A DNA stretch of 10,861 bases from positions 1-10,861 of the forward strand of contig JAKAWF010000098.1 in assembly GCA_021817025.1 (NCBI GenBank), written 5' to 3'. The notes under the pieces are model-generated. The model was given only the letters and a program-made list of their open reading frames with translations. It made no database searches and was not told the origin of the DNA. The first letter of the stretch is position 1. Each line of letters starts with the position of its first letter. Position numbers and translations under genes: made by a program. This DNA comes from a bacterium (GTDB taxonomy: Bacteria; Chloroflexota; Dormibacteria; UBA8260; Bog-877). This document shows, in pieces, positions 6,691 to 10,861 of the stretch.

Positions 6691-8538
6691 ATGAGCATGA
6701 CCAGGCCGAGCGGAGCGTCGACGGGGCTGAAGCTGGACTGCCGGGGCGCCGTTCAGCCGAACGCGGAGCGTCCGGTCTCGCCACGGCTTCCCCGAGATCC
6801 GAGGCTCTCGGGCCTCGTCCTGGCCGGCTACGGCGTGGCCGCCACGGCTCTCTTCTGGCAGGCCTGGGTCAGCCCCGGTGACCGCCTCGTAGGTATCGGT
6901 GGCGACGTGATCCAGCAACTCTGGGTGATCGCATCGGTGACGCATGCTCTGTCTCACGGCAGTTCACCGTTCTACACCCATCTGCTGAATTACCCGCAGG
7001 GCGTCAACCTGATGTGGGATGGCGTTCCATTCCCCTTGGTCCCGGCCTTCGCCCTGGCTGATGCGGTGACCGGCCCCGTCCCAGCCTATGACTTCGTGAT
7101 GACCATGGTCCTGGCTCTCAATGCCTGGTGCGGGTACCTGGCCTGCGGCCACTGGGTGGGGCACCGCCGGGCTGCCGTGCTGGGAGGATTCTTGTTCGGC
7201 TTCGGCCCGGCGGTTGTCTCCCAGGCGCTCGATCATCCATTCCTGGCGGCTGTGTTCTTCCTACCGCTGGCCCTGCTGTGCCTCGACCAGCTCGCAGTCC
7301 AGCAGTCCAGCGCGCCTTGGCGCTGGGGTATTGTGCTGGGGCTGGTGGCCGCAGCCCAGTTCTACACCTCAGAGGAGGTCTGGGCCACCATGGCGGTTGT
7401 GTCCGCCGGGGGACTGCTGTGGCTGGGCTGCTACCAGTGGAGAAGCGTTCGCACCCACTGGCGCCATCTGGTGGTGGGGATGGGCTGGGCGCTTGCCGTG
7501 ATGCTGCCATTGATTGCCGGCCCGTTGCTCTTCCAGTTTCTCGGGCCTGGAGCCGTCCTCGGTGCGCCCCTTTCGCCGTCCCACTTCTCAGGGGATCTGG
7601 TGGGGTTCGTGGTGCCCACCTGGGTGATGGCCGTCGAGGTTCCGGCGCTGTTGAACCTCTCCTACCTGGCCGATCCCATCACGGCCGACTTCAGCTTCTA
7701 TGTCGGACTTCCCATCCTCGCTCTGCTGGCGATGATGGTGCTCCGGGATCGGGGCGCCCGAGTCGTCGGTTTCTTCCTGGGCTGGACGCTCATTGTCGCG
7801 GTGCTCCTCTTGGGCCCTGGGTTGAGACTGCTGGTCGGAAGTTCGGGGATCCCGATGCCCGAAGCCCTCCTCGAGCACGTCCCATTCTTGGGTGACTTGC
7901 TGCCCGTCCGGCTCGACCTTTATCTCGACCTCGGGATCGCGATTCTGGTGGCGATCTTCGCCGACCGCTCCCTGCGCCTGCGTGCTGACAGGGCGGGGCG
8001 GATGTTGGTGATTCTGGCTGTGGCCTCCTGGCTTCCGACGGTGGCCTATCCAGCCGCCCCCGTATCGACTCCCGCCTTCTTCACAGCGGGGCGCTTCCCG
8101 ACCCACGGATCTCTGCTGGTCGTTCCGTTCGCACGAAATGCCAAGAGCGACACGGCCATGCTCTGGCAGGTGGAGAGCGGCTTCCGATTCAGCACTCCGG
8201 ATGGGTACTTCACACGAGCTGGGTCAAACGTTCCCAACTTCCATGGGCCGGCGCCGAACGCCTTCACCAATGCCATATGGCTGGTTCAGTGGGGGGGGGC
8301 GCCTCCAGTTGTGACCGGCCAGCTTCGCGAGCAAGCCAGTCTTTATCTGACGCAGCACAGGGTGGCCGTGACCGTGCTCGGCCCAATGCAGCGTCAGTCG
8401 GTCATACGCCGCTGGCTGAGTTCGGTGTTCGGACGGTCGCCGGTCGCAAAGGACGGCGTTGATCTTTGGTATGGACTGCCGGCTCAGTCTGCGTCCCAAG
8501 TTCCGAGCGGTGCCCTGGACTTGGCGGCACCCACATGA
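6691..8538 (+). CDS. Large polytopic membrane protein, GT-C-like (paralog 1, intact)
   Basis: The 615-aa product has about 11-13 predicted spans, followed by a roughly 150-aa soluble C-terminal domain, probably outside the membrane. After span 1 (about 41-61), a loop holds GIGGDVIQQLW with Asp72, then NYPQGVNLMW at 100-109. This G-D plus N-x-P-x-GVNLMW arrangement recurs in large actinobacterial membrane proteins of presumed GT-C or YfhO-like type. There the loop acid is thought to serve as the catalytic base of GT-C enzymes. Near 391-421 is PEALLEHVPFLGDLLPVR, then a span. The C-terminal part has LLVVPF, AMLWQVESGF and GYF, also typical of this group. The ATG at 6691 (or 6697) is chosen because it precedes span 1 by about 40 residues; neither has a clear ribosome binding site. 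A G9 run lies at 8291-8299. It is a tandem paralog of the broken gene at about 9070-10817. A role in cell-surface glycan assembly is inferred from fold and neighbours; the substrate is unknown. Confidence 0.75.
   Translation: MSMTRPSGASTGLKLDCRGAVQPNAERPVSPRLPRDPRLSGLVLAGYGVAATALFWQAWVSPGDRLVGIGGDVIQQLWVIASVTHALSHGSSPFYTHLLNYPQGVNLMWDGVPFPLVPAFALADAVTGPVPAYDFVMTMVLALNAWCGYLACGHWVGHRRAAVLGGFLFGFGPAVVSQALDHPFLAAVFFLPLALLCLDQLAVQQSSAPWRWGIVLGLVAAAQFYTSEEVWATMAVVSAGGLLWLGCYQWRSVRTHWRHLVVGMGWALAVMLPLIAGPLLFQFLGPGAVLGAPLSPSHFSGDLVGFVVPTWVMAVEVPALLNLSYLADPITADFSFYVGLPILALLAMMVLRDRGARVVGFFLGWTLIVAVLLLGPGLRLLVGSSGIPMPEALLEHVPFLGDLLPVRLDLYLDLGIAILVAIFADRSLRLRADRAGRMLVILAVASWLPTVAYPAAPVSTPAFFTAGRFPTHGSLLVVPFARNAKSDTAMLWQVESGFRFSTPDGYFTRAGSNVPNFHGPAPNAFTNAIWLVQWGGAPPVVTGQLREQASLYLTQHRVAVTVLGPMQRQSVIRRWLSSVFGRSPVAKDGVDLWYGLPAQSASQVPSGALDLAAPT
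8291..8299 (+). repeat. Homopolymer G9 tract inside paralog 1
   Basis: Nine consecutive G lie in the codons for Trp-Gly-Gly-Ala (residues about 534-537), within the soluble C-terminal domain. Gain or loss of one G would truncate or alter the last 80 or so residues. Such tracts are prone to replication slippage and also to sequencing error. Confidence 0.9.
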
Positions 8539-9069
8539 CCCTCACTTGCCGTCGCAACTCGGCGCGACGCCGTCTCCTGGGTCGGCCCCGCCGGGCGTTC
8601 CGCGGCGCCTTCTTCGCCTGGAGGAGCCACGTGCCCCAGCACGGGGCTCGAGGTGACCGGCCCCGGTCCAGCCTCCACCTCTGGGTTCCTGTCGAGCGGT
8701 GGCGGCGGCGGGCCCCAGGGCCGGGCCGTACTTGCCGGGCCATTTCGGGCGGTTACTCGTTGCTCGAGGCAGCCACCATATCTGTCGCAGTCGAGGTGGA
8801 TCAAGCCAGTCTCAAGCGAAGCGGCGTACCGGTGATCCATGCCATCAACTCTTGCCAACTTCCATGCTGTTTCTTGCCTCGTGATGAGTAGGAAGGGCAA
8901 GCGGCCAGAACGCGGTCCAGGCCCCGACGATCCCGGGATCGTCCGAGTGGTCCATCGAGCGCTCCTTCGACACTCGCCCCCGGGAGCAGCCCATCTCCCC
9001 ACAACCGAGTCTCCGGACCCGGTCTGTGGCCGAACTGCGGTGGCCACTATTGGCCGCGATCGGGGCCAG
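8539..9069. other. Spacer between the two membrane paralogs
   Basis: About 530 bp lie between the stop of paralog 1 and my preferred start for paralog 2. The frame of paralog 2 is open back to 8839, with ATG codons at 8839 and 8884. Up to 9070, though, third-position GC falls visibly and the residues are Arg/Pro-rich without motifs, so I treat it as non-coding. A GACCGG/CCGGTC inverted repeat (8655-8668) and an 18-bp palindrome (8926-8943) are the only structures seen. No RNA gene is recognised. Confidence 0.4.
8926..8943. repeat. Perfect 18-bp palindrome
   Basis: GACGATCCC is followed directly by its reverse complement GGGATCGTC. It lies about 125 bp before the preferred GTG start of paralog 2, or within its first codons if translation begins at 8884. 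A dimeric repressor site is one reading; a coincidence of GC-rich sequence is another. Confidence 0.5.
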
Positions 9070-9744
9070 GTGAGGCGCTCCTTCCCACGGTCAGTCCTGG
9101 TCTTCATGGGCTTCGCGCTCGCGGCTGCACTGTGGACCCTGCCCGTCTGGGGTCACCCAACGACAACCTGGCTGGGCGCGCCAGGGAACTCGGTGGCAGC
9201 GATGTGGTTCTTGGGGTGGTGGCCGTTCGCGGTGAGCCATCTGCTGAATCCGCTGTCTACCACTCGCCTCGAGTATCCCGGCGGCGTCAACCTCGCATGG
9301 AATCCGAGCGCGCCAGTGCTCGGCTTGGTCAGCTGGCCAGCGGGGGTGATCGGCGGGGTGATCCTACAGTACAACGTGGTCATGACCCTTGGGCTGGCTG
9401 CAGACGCGTGGGCCGGGTACCTGGCTTGCGCCCACTGGGTCAGGCGGCGGCGCTGGGCCGTTCTTGGGGGACTGCTGTTTGGCATGTCTCCGTGGATCAT
9501 GGGCCAGGCCTATGTTCATCCATCTCTGGCGATCGCTCCGGGGGTGCCGCTGATGTTGGTCGCTCTCGACGAAGCTTGGCGGGGTCGCCGGTGGACGGTG
9601 TGGCGCGCCGGGCTGGCGATCGCGGGCGCCGGCTGTCTGACGCTGCTCATCTCGGAAGAGGTGTTTGCGTCCCTCTCTCTGATGTCGTGGTGGTGGGCAT
9701 TTGGGCCGGCTTCCGCGCTCGCCGGACGTGGAAGAGTTGGCTAG
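9070..9744 (+). CDS. Membrane paralog 2, N-terminal part (frameshifted gene)
   Basis: This frame encodes the first third of a second GT-C-like membrane protein, clearly paralogous to the gene ending at 8538. After span 1 the loop reads LGAPGNSVAAMW and EYPGGVNLAW, matching GIGGDVIQQLW and NYPQGVNLMW of paralog 1. The Asp of the sister is Asn here (residue 40 from the GTG). Shared blocks follow: MTLGLAADAWAGYLACAHWV, VLGGLLFG and LISEEVFAS. After about residue 215 the match leaves this frame, and a TAG closes it at 9742-9744. The GTG at 9070 is preferred because it sits just before span 1 and codon bias improves there. ATG at 8884 or 8839 would add 62 or 77 residues of unremarkable sequence. 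The full ancestral protein would be about 580 aa from the GTG. Confidence 0.6.
   Translation: MRRSFPRSVLVFMGFALAAALWTLPVWGHPTTTWLGAPGNSVAAMWFLGWWPFAVSHLLNPLSTTRLEYPGGVNLAWNPSAPVLGLVSWPAGVIGGVILQYNVVMTLGLAADAWAGYLACAHWVRRRRWAVLGGLLFGMSPWIMGQAYVHPSLAIAPGVPLMLVALDEAWRGRRWTVWRAGLAIAGAGCLTLLISEEVFASLSLMSWWWAFGPASALAGRGRVG
9664..9744 (+). other. Frameshift zone joining the two parts of paralog 2
   Basis: Homology to paralog 1 passes from the first forward frame to the third forward frame in this interval, equivalent to the loss of one base. The best join is near 9721-9732, where one added base in GCCGGACGTGG would continue as TWKSWLGRVVG. That makes the spacing between the EEV and QF landmarks 57 residues against 56 in paralog 1. 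A canonical X-XXY-YYZ slippery site is not seen; TTTGGG (9700-9705) is in the wrong phase. Confidence 0.65.
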
Positions 9745-9767
9745 GAAGGGTGGTCGGGACCGGACTC

Positions 9768-10817
9768 ATGGCGCTTGTGCTGATGGCTCCTGTGCTCGCG
9801 GGGATCATGTGGGTGCAATTCGGGTGGCCAGGCCGCATCTCAGGGCAGACCGTACCCCCGACCGTCTTCTCGGCGGACTTGACCAGTTTCTTCGTCCCTG
9901 GAGTGACGGAGGTCTTGGCAATACCTTCCCTCGCCACTCGGATCGCTGCTTTCACCAGCAATGTCAGCGAGGCCGGCCTCTACGTTGGGCTGCCCTTTCT
10001 CGCCTTGCTCCTGTGGGCATGGTGGCACCGCCTTGCCCGTCCGTGGCTCGGTGGGATCATCGTGGCCCTGACGGTCGCCGCGGTCTTGAGCCTGGGGCCG
10101 GTGCTGCACATCTGGGGTCAGCCAGTGGGTCCGCCTCTCCCGGAAGCTCTCCTCAACAGGGTGCCCTTGCTCCGCGAGCTTGTTCCCGCTCGCTTCGGGC
10201 TCTACTTGGGCCTGGGAGTCGCACTCGCCGTGTCCCTCATCATGGACCGTACCGCCAGTCATCCGAATCTGGTCCGCTGGGCCCAACTCCTGACCAGTGT
10301 CGGGGTGGCTTCGTGGCTGCCGTTCGCGCTGCCGGTGAGTGCCACGGCTGTCCCGAGCATCTTCCGGACACCCGCGGCCATCTCGGGAGCAGTGGTGGCG
10401 TTCGGGCCTGCAGATTCGAGCGCGGGCACTGACACCCCGATGCTGTGGCAGGCGACCGCCGACTTTGCCTTTCGCACGATCGGTGCCTATCGGGTTGGCC
10501 GAGACTTTGCGGACTCAAGGCCGAGTGAACTGCCTCCGTTCGAGCGCGCCATGCTCGAACTCCAGCAGGGACGGGAAACGTGGGCTCAAGCCCTTTCCTC
10601 GCGGGCTGGTCTGGAGCACGAACTGGCCAGGGATGGAGTGTCCTTGGTGATCGTGGGCCCCATGCCGCATGAATCTGAAGCGGTGCAATTCGTCACCGCG
10701 CTGCTTGGGCACTCTGGGACGTGGACCGGTGGCGTCTGGATGTGGCATGTGTCGAGGCCGTCGCAAGCGTCTGTCAAGGGACAGGGAAAACTGAACAGTG
10801 GCGGACAGCAGAACTGA
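9768..10817 (+). pseudogene. Membrane paralog 2, C-terminal part (out of frame with its N-terminal part)
   Basis: This frame continues the broken paralog: membrane spans, then GLYVGLPFLALLLWAW, EALLNRVPLLRELVPARFGL (matching EALLEHVPFLGDLLPVRLDL of paralog 1), and a soluble domain with VVAFGP, PMLWQATADF and GAYRV. It is open upstream to the frameshift zone. ATG 9768 and GTG 9750 are the first internal starts, but neither has a well-spaced ribosome binding site and a protein begun there would lack the catalytic-type first loop. The last 13 or so residues (after SQAS) are encoded by sequence that becomes the 23-bp repeat array, and the TGA at 10815-10817 lies inside the second repeat. The native C-terminus has therefore probably been replaced. 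It is most likely a decaying gene, unless the frameshift is an assembly error. Confidence 0.6.
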
Positions 10818-10861
10818 ACGCTGGCGGCCACGAGAACTGAACGCTGGCGGCCAACAAGGTC
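10772..10861. mobile_element. Possible terminal region of an insertion sequence (IS21-like), partial
   Basis: Sequence from about 10772 (TGTCAAGGGACAGG) onward departs from the coding style of paralog 2 and contains the 23-bp repeats. This would fit the left or right tip of an insertion sequence inserted into the 3' end of that gene. No transposase gene lies within the window, so the family and even the identity as an element are inference. Confidence 0.35.
10789..10857 (+). repeat. Three tandem 23-bp repeats at the window edge
   Basis: Units begin at 10789, 10812 and 10835 with a strict 23-bp period. Each starts AACTGAAC, then two variable bases (AG in the first, GC in the next two), then TGGCGG. 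The second and third units are nearly identical; the first is diverged. There are no spacers, so it is not a CRISPR array. Multiple short direct repeats near a terminus are a known feature of IS21-family ends, and a TGT at 10772 could mark the element's outer end. The array may continue past the window. Confidence 0.7.

Noticed and set aside
7588..8106. Minus-strand 172-codon frame inside paralog 1
   Set aside because: Antisense of hydrophobic coding sequence (Gln/Glu/His-rich); no start context and no motif.
9698..9706. Programmed -1 frameshift site at TTTGGG in paralog 2
   Set aside because: The phase relative to the upstream reading frame is wrong for a slippery heptamer, and no strong downstream structure was evident.
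10789..10857. CRISPR array
   Set aside because: The repeats are directly adjacent with a 23-bp period and no unique spacers, and no cas gene is present.

Overview
The window is a high-GC bacterial chromosome segment. The overall G+C, the frequent GTG/TTG starts and the style of the membrane glycosylation genes fit an actinobacterial or neighbouring lineage (Actinomycetota, Dormibacterota or high-GC Chloroflexota). Nothing here pins it further. One housekeeping gene, secA, occupies the left quarter. The rest is an accessory block of cell-envelope sugar genes with looser codon use.

Layout. Bases 2-139 hold the open 3' end of an unidentified gene that stops 9 nt before secA. secA (149-2839, +) is complete: 896 aa with both helicase-like motor halves and a C-terminal zinc-binding SEC-C motif. 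A 204-bp convergent gap with two GC-rich hairpins follows. Next comes a minus-strand operon, read right to left: a family 2 glycosyltransferase of the dolichol-phosphate-mannose-synthase type (6113-5385), a zinc-ribbon SAM methyltransferase (5392-4463, start overlapping the GT2 stop by 8 nt) and a polytopic GT-C-like membrane protein (4420-3044). Diverging from it on the plus strand are two tandem paralogous polytopic membrane proteins (6691-8538 and about 9070-10817).

The second paralog is broken by a one-base (-1 type) frameshift near 9664-9744, and its 3' end runs into a 23-bp tandem repeat that looks like the edge of an insertion element. The first paralog is intact but carries a run of nine G within its coding sequence.

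Working model (inference): the GT2 enzyme charges a polyprenyl phosphate with a sugar at the cytoplasmic face. The three large membrane proteins are candidates for GT-C enzymes, or GT-C-derived proteins, that use such lipid-linked sugars at the outer face. The methyltransferase may decorate the glycan or a precursor. In the second paralog, the acidic residue seen in the first luminal-type loop of its sister is replaced by Asn, in addition to the frameshift, so it may be decaying. No RNA genes, CRISPR arrays or complete mobile elements were seen, and I see no clear evidence of a wholly new system. The most unusual features are the degenerating paralog pair, the poly-G tract and the repeat array at the right edge.
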